A DNA stretch of 56,788 nucleotides from Streptomyces xantholiticus (GTDB lineage: Bacteria > Actinomycetota > Actinomycetes > Streptomycetales > Streptomycetaceae), in NCBI RefSeq assembly GCF_014651015.1, contig NZ_BMWB01000035.1:1-56788 (forward strand), read 5' to 3'. The position numbers were made by a program, and so were the translations under genes. The notes under the pieces are model-generated. The model saw only the letters and a program-made list of their open reading frames with translations. It did not search any database and was not told the origin of the DNA. This document shows, piece by piece, positions 17,203 to 27,400 of the stretch. The number at the start of each line of letters is the position of its first letter. Within the stretch, counting starts at the first letter, position 1.

Positions 17203-20200
17203 TTACCTAAGTGGGCCTTTTGGCGTATCGAGCCAAAATTCGTTACACGAGTAACAGGTAACGCGTCCATTCCACAGAGACCCCGGGCCACCCAAACTCT
17301 GCGGCCAGATATGGTCAACGCGGGTTTCCTGACGATTCACAGGAACTCCACTTCGCGATTGAGTGGCCGGAACGGTCTCTATCTGGCAGTCATCGCAGAC
17401 CGTCTTCCCGCCATTGACGCCCCTATTTTTCGCGAGCACCTCCCTTTTACCCTTGGGCGTGAAAGCCTTGCCAGCCCGCGACATGTCAGCTTGGAGATCA
17501 GTTACTACGCCATTCGAGTTGACCTCGAAACGGGCGGCAGAGCAGGGGCCGCTGTTATGCACAAGGACCGGTGTCTCGCCAGCGAGTACATAGTACGTGT
17601 GCAGGTCGTCGACCGTCAGGTTGTAGGTGCGAGCTCGCTGGGTGTAGGCACGGTTCTGCACCACGGTTATGGGGCTGGCGTCGACTGACAGCAGTGTCAT
17701 GCCCGGGCGAAGCCGTCCCGCTTCGATCCATTGGTCTTCGGATGGTGACCAGAAGGGGTGTTCGTGTGTTGCCGTGAGCTTTTGCGAGCCTTGTTTCGTG
17801 GCAAGGGTCAGCTCGTTGAAGTGCTTGTCGTGCTCAGTGACGATGAGCTGGGTTACTTCTCGGGCCCCGGATTCTCCACTTCGGGGGTCTGTGGCCAGGA
17901 CCTTGTCTCCAAGTTCCACGTCCTCGATGTTCTTGGTGCCCCCATCGGCCATGAGGATGTCGGTGCCGGCCAGGAAGCATTTGAAGCAGTCTGAAGCGCG
18001 CTTTCCATTCTTTACAGCCTTTGCGCCCTTGGCCACATTAATGATCCGTGGGACATTCTTGGCGGCGCTTCCGGGGACGATGACGGATTCGATGATCATC
18101 AGGGCGATCGCTTGCCAGGGTTCGAGGGGATCCCTGCCCGGCAGTGAACCGTTGTAGTTGTAGCAGCCCCCGGCCTTTCCGAGGCAGAGCATCCATTGCC
18201 CGGACGGCAGGCTGGTCAGATAGTTTCCGTAGCGGTCGCCGTAGTAGAGCGCGTCGGACCAGTCGATGACGATTTCCTCAGGGGGCGGGCCCGCTTCGGT
18301 GTGATCGCCGAAGATGATGTCTTCACCCAGTTCGGTGCTTGGGGCGGCTGGTTTGGGCTGGCTTCCGGGTCGGCCAAGTCCTCCGTTGGAATGCCGGGGT
18401 GCGTCCGGCTTACTTTCGTCGTGAGGCTTCTTGTTGCTTCCGTCGGATGCGTATTCGCATGCTCCGCCTCCGCAGCCGTAGTCCAAGCCGGTCGGGTCTG
18501 CGAGGGTCGTCGGGTTGTTTCCTGCGTAGCTGTAGCCGTTGACGGACTGGGCTTCGGCGGTGTTCAGGATGGGGTCGACGCTGATGAACTGCCCAAGGCT
18601 CGGGTCGTATTGCCGGGCGCCGATGTGTGTGAGGCCGGTGGTGTCGTCCTCGGTCTTGCCGAGGAAGCCCTTGTCGTCGGGCCAGGTCCCGGTCGGGGTG
18701 CCGCGTTCAGCGCCGAAGGGGGTCGTGTACCGCTTGCTGATGGTTTGAGCGTCGTCGGCGGTGAGGGCGAGGGTTTGCGTGCCGTGGTGGTCGCCGGCCA
18801 GCCAGGACAGTTTTGATGTCCCGTCTTCGTTGCTGCGTAGGGCGATTGTGGTGCCGGCGACGGTGTAGTAGCGGTTCGCCCAGTGCTTGGTGCCGGTGGC
18901 GTGCACCTCGGTGGAGCCCAGGTAGAGGATGGTCTCGCCGCCGACGGTGCGGCGGATGAGAAGTTCGCCGTCCGCGTCGTAGAGGTAGTCCGTGCTGGAT
19001 GTGCCCTCCGTGAGTCGGCTGAGTTGGCCCTCACTGTTCCAGTCGAGGTCCTGGCTGGTCGTGCTACCGGTCTTCTCGACGCGGCGGGTCGTGTTGCCTC
19101 CCGCGTCGTAGGTGTACTGGGCGGCTGCTCCGGTGCAGCTGCCGGTGGTGGTTGCGGTCAGAGCGTGGGTGCGGGTGTCGCTGTAGCAGTAGGTGCGGGT
19201 GGTGTTCCCGCTGGTGGTGTGCTGGGTTTCTGTGGTGCGCTGTCCGGCGGTGTTGTAGGTGTAGCTGGTCCAGTAGGGCGCTGGGCCGTCGAGGTTGGCG
19301 GTGGTGCGTCCGGTGGTCGAGCAGTCGTTGGTCTTGGGGGTCCAGGCTTCGGTGAGGCGGCGATGACCGTCGTAGGTGAAGCACTGGTGGTCGGCTTCGG
19401 ATGTGCCGCCGAGTGTGGAGGGGTCGGAGATGGAGGTGACGTTTCCGGCTGGTGCGTACGTGTAGTTGAGGTCTTGCAGTGTCCAGGGGTGGGTCTGGTC
19501 CGTGACCATGGACTGCAGGAGCCGGCCGGTGCCTTCCTCGAACCTGTTGGTGAGATAGGCCTTCTTGATGCCGAAGGCATCAGAGGTGCCCAGGGTCATC
19601 TGCTGGACCTGGCCGAGTGCGGTGTAGCTGACGCCCAGAAGGTAGCTCGAGGTGCCGGAGAGCTCTATGGGCAGGCCGTAGCTGTTGTACTTAGGCGAGA
19701 CGATCTCGGCCGGGAGGCCTGCGGCGGCGGGCTCCTTGACGTTGCTTATCGTGCCGTCGACCCGGTAGGCGGTGCCGAAGGTGGTGGTTGCGGATATGGC
19801 GCCGGACACGACCAGCGGATGATCGGCGGGCAGGCTCAGCTCTGTACTGGTTGCACGGCCGAGGGAATCGTAGGCGGTGACCTTCTTGGTGTAGGCCTCG
19901 CCGGTGACTCCGCCGACATAGCGGGTGGATGCGGCCGGTTGTCCCTTGAGAAGGGTGTCGTAGGTCCAGGCAGCGAGTTTGTTCTCGTCCGTCTTCGCTG
20001 TCTGCCACAGGCCGGTCTTGCGGCCGAGTTCGTCGTAGCTGTAATGCAGTGACTTACCGCGGGCGTCGGTGGTCGTCGCCGTCTGGTCGAGGGCGGTGTA
20101 GGTGGTGGTACGGGTGCCGCTGTCCGGGTCGGTTGCGCGGATTTGCCGTCCGAACAGGTCGTAGACGTAGGTCCACTTGGCGTTGTCCGGGCCCGTGATC

Positions 20201-23200
20201 TGAGCCGGCTTGCCGTCTCTGTTGTAGGCGTAGGCGATGCTGGCGTACGAGGTGCCGGTGGCCGCGCCGTACTGCGTGTCTGCTGGACTGGTGCCGGAGT
20301 AGGTACGGGTTTCGGTCGTGCGGCCCAACGCGTCGGTGACGGCGCGGGTCGCGGTGCCGCCCTGGACGGCTGTGCTGGCGACCGAGTCGCCGGTGTAGCT
20401 GGTGGTGGTTTCCCACTTTTTGACGCCGAGCACGAGCAGGCTGGAGGTGGTTGGCCTGGCTGCGGCGTCGAAGGTGGTCTGGTTCAGGACTGGGGTGTGG
20501 GCGTAGGAGGCGCGGGTGTAGGTGCCGTTGGGGGCGTTGGCGTTGTCGTAGATGTCGCCGTACGTCTCATAGGCGAGGCCGCGGGAGTCGTAGCGGGTGT
20601 CGGTGAGGATGCGTCCGCCCAGAGGGGAGGGGATCTGGGTCTGCAGGGGGCGGAGCAGTGAGTCGGAGATGGCGTAGCTGGTCTGGTAGGTGGTGCCGTC
20701 CGCCTTGAGGGTGGAGGTGGATGTCCAGGGTTCGGCGTTGCGGGCGAGGTGGTAGGCGTAGGTGACGGAGGCGCTGTAGCCGGCCGACTTGTCGCGGTTG
20801 GGCAGCCAGGTTGCGGTGAGGCGCCCGAGGGCGTCGTATGTGCGCTCTGTCCTCTTCAGATTGGCGTCGAGGCTGCGGGTGATGGTTCCGCGGGCGGGGT
20901 CGAAGTAGGTGTAGGCCTTATGGGTCTGTCCGTTGGAGGCGAGTGCGGGGCCGGTGATGATGGCCCCGGTCAGCGGACCGGTTGCTGCCGGGTAGTAGGC
21001 GGTGGTGGACGTTTTGCCGTCGGCGTTGGTGATGGAGATCGGTCGGCCGAGCTTGCTGGTGGCGGTGTCGTAGGTGGTGTGGGAGATGGTTTGCCAGCCG
21101 CCGTTGACGGCGGGGTGCCGGTCTGCGGTGCCGATTGGTGCCGGGTAGGCCTTGGCGCGACCGGTCCAGGTGGGCAGGCCGAGGCTGGGCGTCTGGTCGG
21201 CGATCCAGCCGGTGGCGTTCGGGGTGTCGTAGACGAGGGCGGTGTCGGACAGGATGTCGCCCGGCGTGTCGGAGTTTGCGGGCAGGTTCAGTTGGTCGTC
21301 GGTGATCAGTGCACCGGAGGCGAGGCAGGCGCTGCCGACCGTTCGGGTGCGGGAGACGAGGCTGGTCAGGCCGGCGTCGGGGTTGCGGGCGTACCAGGTG
21401 CGGGTGCAGGTCTCGTCGCCGGCTTTGGACCAGTCGCCGTGGTTCTCCGTGCGGGTGAGCATGCCGTAGGTGTCGTCGTAGGTGTACGACGTCACGGCGG
21501 TGCGCCACTTCTTTGCGGCGGTGAGGTAGGTGTCTGAGTAGGTGCGGCTGGTGCGGACGAAGTAGGCCTTGGTGTGGGCGTAGGACTTCTGCTGGCTTGC
21601 TGTCTGCTTGAACCAGATGCTGTTGAACGTGTTTGCGATAGCGGTGGCGCCGTTGTAGGTGATCTGCTGGCGCAGTTGGCCGGCGTAGACGTCGAGATCG
21701 TTGGCGTCGCCGAGGTCGCGGTTGTCTGTGGTGATCGACGGGTCGTTGTCGAGGTCGATGCCCTTGACCACGGCCGTGCGGGTGGTACCGTCCTTCCGCT
21801 TGTCGCCGTGCATGCCTTGCATGAAGAGCTTCACGGTCTTGGAGCGGGGGTGGGCGCTATCGCCGGTGTAGGTGGTGACCTTCTGGTAGCCGCGCCAGGT
21901 TGACCAGGTGCGTTCGTTCTCTTTGGTCAGCGGGTCGTCGTTGTAGTGCCAGCCCGGGGTCTCGTAGGTGTAGGAGTATTCGAGGGCTTCGTTGTTGCCG
22001 GCGGGGTCGGAGACGGTGACGGCTGTGACGTTGTATTTGTGGAACCAGTCGAGGGCCGGGTCGCCGGCGTTGATGGGCCAGTAGACGGGGAAGCAGGAGA
22101 GGTTGTTGTTGTCCTCCGCGGCGGGCATCTTGCTGCCGATGACGCATTCGGGGGCGGACATGGTGATCGTGGTGATCGCGCCGGTCTCGGAGACGATTTG
22201 GTTGAGGCGCGGCATGGACACGGGCGCGATGTTGTCCGACGGGCTGTCGACCCGGTTGGGCCGCATGTGGTAGGTGAAGTCGACCGCGGGCAGAGTGATC
22301 GCGGTGCCGTTCTTCCCGGTTCTCTGCAGTGACTTGAGCGTCAGGGACTGGTCGGAGCTGTTGCCGATGTCCTGGCCGTCGAGGAATTCCTGGGTGAGCT
22401 TGTAGCTGTCGACCGGCTTGAACGCGTCCGGTTCGAGGGCGGTGGACCAGACGCTGGTGTCGATGCCGGTCAGGCGCTTGCGCGTGAAGAACGCCGGGGC
22501 GTGGGCGATGCAGTCGGTCTCGCTGGCGGAGCAGATCGCGTCGAAGGGGACGTCGGGCCAGTTGTCGGCGGTGTCCGCGTTCAGCGAGCTGCAGTCGGCG
22601 GCGGTGCAGCGCTCGGCGTACGTGAAGTCGATCTTGCTGGCGGTGACGCCGGTGAACAGGGTGTCGGCGCGCTGGCCGTACTGGATCTGCTTGAGGTAAC
22701 CGCCGCGGGTGTAGGCGGCAAGGTTGGTCTTGTCGCCGTTCTTGGCGTAGTGGTTGGCCTCGGCCGTGTACCAGTAGGTGGAGGCGTTGGCGTGGACATC
22801 TTCGACGACGTCGAGGTTCCAGCGCCAGGCCTGGGTCTTGGCCCGGCCGGCGAAGGTGGTGCCGGAGCTGTATCCGGGTTCGCCGGAGTCGTCGCCGAAG
22901 ACGGGGACGGTCCAGACGGAGTTGGTGCGCTCGGTACCGGCGCCCGGCAGCTTGTTCAGGCCGAAGGTGTAGGTGGTGCCGTCACCCTTGGTGAGAACCC
23001 AGTGCTCCCCCTTGCCGTCACCCGTGCCGTTGACGATGTCGTCACCGTCATCCCCGTTGTCGGCGCCCGTCTTGTGGGTCACCTTGGAGGCATCGTCGTT
23101 CTTGAGCCTCCACGCTCCCGTGGTGTCGTCCTTGACCAGTTCGGTGGCCTGGCCGTTGAGGACGAGCGTGGCGTTCTCGTATTTCCAGCACAGGTCGCTC

Positions 23201-24315
23201 TTGCCTTCATGGCCGTCGTCCTGGCATGGGCCGTACTTGCGTTCGATGTAGGACGAGGTCAGGTCGAAGCCCGCGCCGACTTGGGATCCCTGGTTGTTGG
23301 TGTTCGCGGTCCGGCCGTCGATGGCGCCCGAGTCGTAGGAGAGCGCGAGTGAAGGGCCTGGCCCGGCGACGGCGGGCGGCACGACGATCGGATACGACCA
23401 GGTATAGCCTCCCGACGACGTGCCGGCTTCCCAGGTGGAGGAAGACGCCAGTGGGGTGGCTTCGTGATCCCCCCGTTCCGAGGATGCTGAGGTGGCCGTC
23501 AGTGCCATCACGGTCTGGGACGTGCCCAGCATGGTGGCCGGTCCTGCGTCGGCGGATGCGGCCGACTGGTCGCTGCCGAGTGATGCCGCCGTGACGGTGG
23601 TGCGGGCGGTGACTGTCTGGGCAGCGGTGTCGTTGGTGGACTGCAGGGGTGTCTGCTTGCGACAGGCAGGCCTCTGCGGAGTGGTCAGGGCACATGCGGG
23701 CAGGCTGACCAGGCCCAGACGACCGGCCCAGTTGCCGCCCACCGCGGACGCGAAGGACTGGTAGTCGATGGTCACCTGCGCGCTGCCGGGGACCTCGGCG
23801 GCAGCGGTGAACAGGATTCCGGTGACGCGCGCCTTGCGTGCGGCCTTCTGGTCGAGGATCTCGACCGTCGCTGTCCCCTGGGCCGCCGTAGTTGCCTGCG
23901 CCGCAGCGCCGCGCTTCGCCTTGGCGGGAGCGGCGGGACGCAGCTGGACGAGGTCCGTGGGGGCGGGCTTGGCCCCTAGGTCTCGAGTGTGGCTGGTGGG
24001 TTTGGGCCAGGTCACGGCGCGTTCGGCGCGGGCGGTTTGTGCGCGCTTGGCGTTGTCGGCCTTGGCCTTGGCGACGCGTTCGCGGGCTTCCTTGGCGCCG
24101 GTCGGCGCGGGTACGACCTTGCTGACCCGCGGCCCCGGCACGTCGGGGCGTCCCAGTGGCTCAGCCGCCGCCGCGATCGGTGTCAGGCCCGCCGGTACGG
24201 ACAGGGCGAGCACCAGGGCGCCGATGACCGGGACGTGCAGGCGTGCTGTGCTGCGTGCGGCTCGTGGCGCACGCGCCGATGGGGGCTTCCTTGGGACGCG
24301 GAAGGGGAGGGACAC
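17203..24315 (-). CDS. RHS-repeat polymorphic toxin with HINT domain and HNH nuclease tip
   Basis: A 2370-residue secreted RHS protein. A signal peptide (about residues 1-51, hydrophobic around VIGALVLALSVPAGLTPIAA) is followed by a long region of Tyr-Asp RHS/YD repeats. The RHS core ends with DPTGLDYGCGGG near residue 1960. Residues about 2113-2256 form a pretoxin HINT domain, from CFLAGTDILMADGG through THEHPFW to VLVHNSG, which is expected to cleave off the tip. The last 114 residues hold CxxC pairs at about 2307/2310 and 2354/2357 around VDHIWPQSLGG and N-x-C, an HNH endonuclease with a zinc site. GTG 24315 is the start; SD is weak. The tip is lower in GC than the repeats, a sign of tip exchange. 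DUF4265 follows as presumed immunity. Confidence 0.92.
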   Translation of the reverse strand: MSLPFRVPRKPPSARAPRAARSTARLHVPVIGALVLALSVPAGLTPIAAAAEPLGRPDVPGPRVSKVVPAPTGAKEARERVAKAKADNAKRAQTARAERAVTWPKPTSHTRDLGAKPAPTDLVQLRPAAPAKAKRGAAAQATTAAQGTATVEILDQKAARKARVTGILFTAAAEVPGSAQVTIDYQSFASAVGGNWAGRLGLVSLPACALTTPQRPACRKQTPLQSTNDTAAQTVTARTTVTAASLGSDQSAASADAGPATMLGTSQTVMALTATSASSERGDHEATPLASSSTWEAGTSSGGYTWSYPIVVPPAVAGPGPSLALSYDSGAIDGRTANTNNQGSQVGAGFDLTSSYIERKYGPCQDDGHEGKSDLCWKYENATLVLNGQATELVKDDTTGAWRLKNDDASKVTHKTGADNGDDGDDIVNGTGDGKGEHWVLTKGDGTTYTFGLNKLPGAGTERTNSVWTVPVFGDDSGEPGYSSGTTFAGRAKTQAWRWNLDVVEDVHANASTYWYTAEANHYAKNGDKTNLAAYTRGGYLKQIQYGQRADTLFTGVTASKIDFTYAERCTAADCSSLNADTADNWPDVPFDAICSASETDCIAHAPAFFTRKRLTGIDTSVWSTALEPDAFKPVDSYKLTQEFLDGQDIGNSSDQSLTLKSLQRTGKNGTAITLPAVDFTYHMRPNRVDSPSDNIAPVSMPRLNQIVSETGAITTITMSAPECVIGSKMPAAEDNNNLSCFPVYWPINAGDPALDWFHKYNVTAVTVSDPAGNNEALEYSYTYETPGWHYNDDPLTKENERTWSTWRGYQKVTTYTGDSAHPRSKTVKLFMQGMHGDKRKDGTTRTAVVKGIDLDNDPSITTDNRDLGDANDLDVYAGQLRQQITYNGATAIANTFNSIWFKQTASQQKSYAHTKAYFVRTSRTYSDTYLTAAKKWRTAVTSYTYDDTYGMLTRTENHGDWSKAGDETCTRTWYARNPDAGLTSLVSRTRTVGSACLASGALITDDQLNLPANSDTPGDILSDTALVYDTPNATGWIADQTPSLGLPTWTGRAKAYPAPIGTADRHPAVNGGWQTISHTTYDTATSKLGRPISITNADGKTSTTAYYPAATGPLTGAIITGPALASNGQTHKAYTYFDPARGTITRSLDANLKRTERTYDALGRLTATWLPNRDKSAGYSASVTYAYHLARNAEPWTSTSTLKADGTTYQTSYAISDSLLRPLQTQIPSPLGGRILTDTRYDSRGLAYETYGDIYDNANAPNGTYTRASYAHTPVLNQTTFDAAARPTTSSLLVLGVKKWETTTSYTGDSVASTAVQGGTATRAVTDALGRTTETRTYSGTSPADTQYGAATGTSYASIAYAYNRDGKPAQITGPDNAKWTYVYDLFGRQIRATDPDSGTRTTTYTALDQTATTTDARGKSLHYSYDELGRKTGLWQTAKTDENKLAAWTYDTLLKGQPAASTRYVGGVTGEAYTKKVTAYDSLGRATSTELSLPADHPLVVSGAISATTTFGTAYRVDGTISNVKEPAAAGLPAEIVSPKYNSYGLPIELSGTSSYLLGVSYTALGQVQQMTLGTSDAFGIKKAYLTNRFEEGTGRLLQSMVTDQTHPWTLQDLNYTYAPAGNVTSISDPSTLGGTSEADHQCFTYDGHRRLTEAWTPKTNDCSTTGRTTANLDGPAPYWTSYTYNTAGQRTTETQHTTSGNTTRTYCYSDTRTHALTATTTGSCTGAAAQYTYDAGGNTTRRVEKTGSTTSQDLDWNSEGQLSRLTEGTSSTDYLYDADGELLIRRTVGGETILYLGSTEVHATGTKHWANRYYTVAGTTIALRSNEDGTSKLSWLAGDHHGTQTLALTADDAQTISKRYTTPFGAERGTPTGTWPDDKGFLGKTEDDTTGLTHIGARQYDPSLGQFISVDPILNTAEAQSVNGYSYAGNNPTTLADPTGLDYGCGGGACEYASDGSNKKPHDESKPDAPRHSNGGLGRPGSQPKPAAPSTELGEDIIFGDHTEAGPPPEEIVIDWSDALYYGDRYGNYLTSLPSGQWMLCLGKAGGCYNYNGSLPGRDPLEPWQAIALMIIESVIVPGSAAKNVPRIINVAKGAKAVKNGKRASDCFKCFLAGTDILMADGGTKNIEDVELGDKVLATDPRSGESGAREVTQLIVTEHDKHFNELTLATKQGSQKLTATHEHPFWSPSEDQWIEAGRLRPGMTLLSVDASPITVVQNRAYTQRARTYNLTVDDLHTYYVLAGETPVLVHNSGPCSAARFEVNSNGVVTDLQADMSRAGKAFTPKGKREVLAKNRGVNGGKTVCDDCQIETVPATQSRSGVPVNRQETRVDHIWPQSLGGPGSLWNGRVTCYSCNEFWLDTPKGPLR

Positions 24316-24378
24316 GGGGATGTCTACTCTCGGCTTGGGCCGGCCAGGCGGCGGCGCTGGGGGAGGTGTCGGTGGGGC

Positions 24379-24408
24379 GGCCGGGACCCGTTGCAGAGGG
24401 TCCCGGCC
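24379..24408. terminator. Hairpin between LamG and RHS genes
   Basis: GGCCGGGACCC pairs perfectly with GGGTCCCGGCC across an eight-base loop. It lies 18 bp after the LamG stop and about 64 bp before the RHS start, so it would end LamG transcription or attenuate read-through into the toxin gene. Confidence 0.75.
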
Positions 24409-24426
24409 ACCAGGGAGGAGGGGGTG

Positions 24427-27400
24427 TCAGGTGGTGCTGTTGGTCCCGACGACGTCAGCTACGTGCTGTCCGTCCGCCAGGGCTCCCGACCAGAGGCGGA
24501 TGTCGCTGATCCGGCCGGGCAGGTAGTTGCCCCAGACGCTGTTCAGGTAGCCCTTGCCCGCTGCGAACTCGCCGGATCCGACTGCGGCGGTGTAGGCCAG
24601 GGCGTCATCCTGTTGTTCGGCTGTGAGGTAGAGGCTGATGGTTCCGGCCTGTGCATCGAAGACGCCGGTGAGCCGTACTTCGTCGTCGGCCAGCGGATCC
24701 TCGATGCTGGAGACGGAGACGCCGCTGCCATCGGCGGCCAGCCGCCCGAAGTGCCACCTGCCGACGGGGACCTTGCGGTACTGGACTTGGCCGTTCTCGT
24801 CGACGACCGGCTCGCCGTTCTCGTCCCGGACCTCTTCGTCCCTGGTGCCGGTCTTCTCGAACCACAGGCTCCACGAGGATCCGGTGGCAGTGCGCTGGCC
24901 GAGGATCTGTGCCTTGTACCCGACGGGTTTGGTCAGCATCTTGGCCGAGTCGACCAGTGCCTCTGTAGTGACGGTGAAGGAGCCGGAGTCGTCGACCAGC
25001 GGCCCCGCTGCGGTGCCGGCGCCGCTGGTGCCGTCCAGGACCAGTTCTACGCCGTTCAGCGAGGCACCCGGGCTCAGGGTGAGGGGCCGGCTGTAGCCGG
25101 AGCTGTCCGCCAGTGAGGTGCCCTGGGCTCCCGCGGGACGGTAGGAGGCGACCAACTCGGCGTGCGGCTTGCCGTTCGCGTCCTTCAGCCCGGCGTGCTT
25201 GACGAACTGATCGCCCGCGGTGGTCGCCGCCTGCTGCCAGATGGCGACTTCGTCGATGGAGCCGGGGAAGTAGGTGACGTAGGAGCCCGACCATTTGACC
25301 CGGCCGATCTGCAGGGGGCCGGTGGCGTTCCACGCGGTGGTGTAGGCAGTGGTGCCCTGCAGCTGGCCGTTGACGTACAGGCTCAGCGTCTTGGTGGCCG
25401 CGTCGTACACGCCGACCAGGTGCGTCCATACGCCGGAGACCGCATTGTTTTGCGATGCGACACGCTGATAGGACCAGGTGCCTTCGGCGGGAGCGTCGGA
25501 GTCGACGGCACGGAAGGTCCACTTCTTCAGCGAGTGCTCGTAGCCGAGCAGGAACGGGCTGCGGTTGACACCATCCTGGCCGAGCACCGTGTGGTTACCC
25601 GTCGGCTGGTCCATGCGGACCCAGGCCCCCACGGCGTAGGAGGCGCGGGTGTCGATCACCGGGCCTGAGGTGGCGGCGTAGGCCGTGGTGCCGTTCAGGC
25701 TCAGGCCGCTGTCAGTGTCTGTGCCGGTCAGCTGCCCGCGACGCCCCCGGTCGGTCAGCGTGGCCCCGCCGTACAAGGTGGCGTCGTCGCGGAGGTCAGG
25801 TGTCGGCGCGGAGGTGTCGATGACGGCGCCCGTTGTGGCGTCCGTGGTGTCGAAGTCCCAGGAGCCGAGTGGTCCGTCGCCTTCCTTGACGTTGAACTGC
25901 ACGCTCGTCTCGGCACCGTCGCCAGCGGTGTCCTTCGCTTCCGCCGACAGAATGATGGTGCCGGATGTCGAGGGAACGACCGAGATCTGCACCGTCGCTC
26001 CGGGAATCCAGCCGGACCAGGTGTTGTTCGTCGAGAGCTTGTAGCGGTAGGCGGTGTTCACATCCCCGGCCGCGGGACCCAGGGTGAACTTTCCTTCGAT
26101 GCCCACACCGCCCTGCGGGTCGCAGCTGGTGGCGCATTGGGTGTAGGGGCCGTTGAACGTGATGGTCGGCGCCTTGGGTGCCGTGGAGTCGACCTTGAAG
26201 TAGCACCAGCCGGTCGTGGAGGCGTTCGAAGGGCCGGACAGGTAGCCGCCGCCGTAGTAGGAGCGGGTCCAGGCCCGGTACCGGTAGAGGGCGTTCTCCT
26301 CGAGCGTGGGTGTGGAGACGGTGACCCGGACGTTGTCACCGATGTAGCCGCTGGTGGGGCGCTCGATGTCGGCGAGGTTGGTCCAGGAGGTGCCGCTCTT
26401 CTTCTCGGTGTCCATCACGGCCCGCAGTTGTGCGCCCGCTTCGCCTCCGGCGACGGTCTGTGGTGTGGCCGTCAGCGCAGGGTTGGGGGTGGTGACGGTC
26501 AGCGCGGTGGCTTCTGTGTTGCGGCACGTCTGGGTGTTCGTGCCGGTGACGGGACCGATGTTGCTGGGGAGGGCCGGTTTGCCGACGTAGTCGACGCTCA
26601 GCACAGCGTCGTCGTCGAACCGCTTCCAGGCGACCGTGTCGGTCTCGTCCTTGGCCATCAGCATCAACGTCAGGCGGGCGAACTTGCCGTCGGCGAAGGC
26701 CCGGACGGTGGGCGTCAGGTTCTCGTCGGGCTCCGCCGGATAGTCGTTGAACTCGATCGGCGCCCGCGGCTGGGTGGGGTTGCAGAGGCTGCCGCGGCCG
26801 GCGGAGACGTTCCGGTCCCCCATCTGGTCCAGCTTCGTCGGCCCCGGCCACTTCGACGCCGAGGAGATGTTGTTCGTCCGCTCGAGATCGACCCACCGGG
26901 CCTCGCAGGCGAACGACCAGGTCTCCGTCACCCGGAGGGTCGCGTCGAGAACGTGCTTGCCCTTCAAGTTGCCCGGGGCGAACTCGAAGTACATGCGGTT
27001 CACGTAGCCACTGCCGCAGTAGTACGCGACACCGTTGACCACGCCGGTGCCGCACTTGCCGACGCTCATCCCGGTGTCTCCGCCGGAGAAGTTGTAGAAC
27101 ACGTCGCCGTCCGAGGACAGTACCGTGCGCTCGGACTCGTTCAGCTCGACAGACGGGTCGATGTACAGGGGGAACGCATCCGATGCGGTGCCGGTCAGCA
27201 TCTCGGCGTCGGGCGTGACCGTCACCGTGTCCTTGCTGACCTCGAGGTCCAGGACGGCTGACTCGTCGCCGGCCCCCGGCCCGGCCAGCGGGTCACCCTC
27301 CTCCACCGGGCCGGCCGGAATCGGAGTCGACTCGGCGGCAGATTCTCCGAGGGGACGCACGCCGGCCACCTGAGTGTTCACACCGTCGGCAGGCTGCGCC

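Noticed and set aside
18883..20052. Long plus-strand frames opposite the RHS gene
   Set aside because: Val/Gly-rich shadows of the RHS repeats with no start signals.
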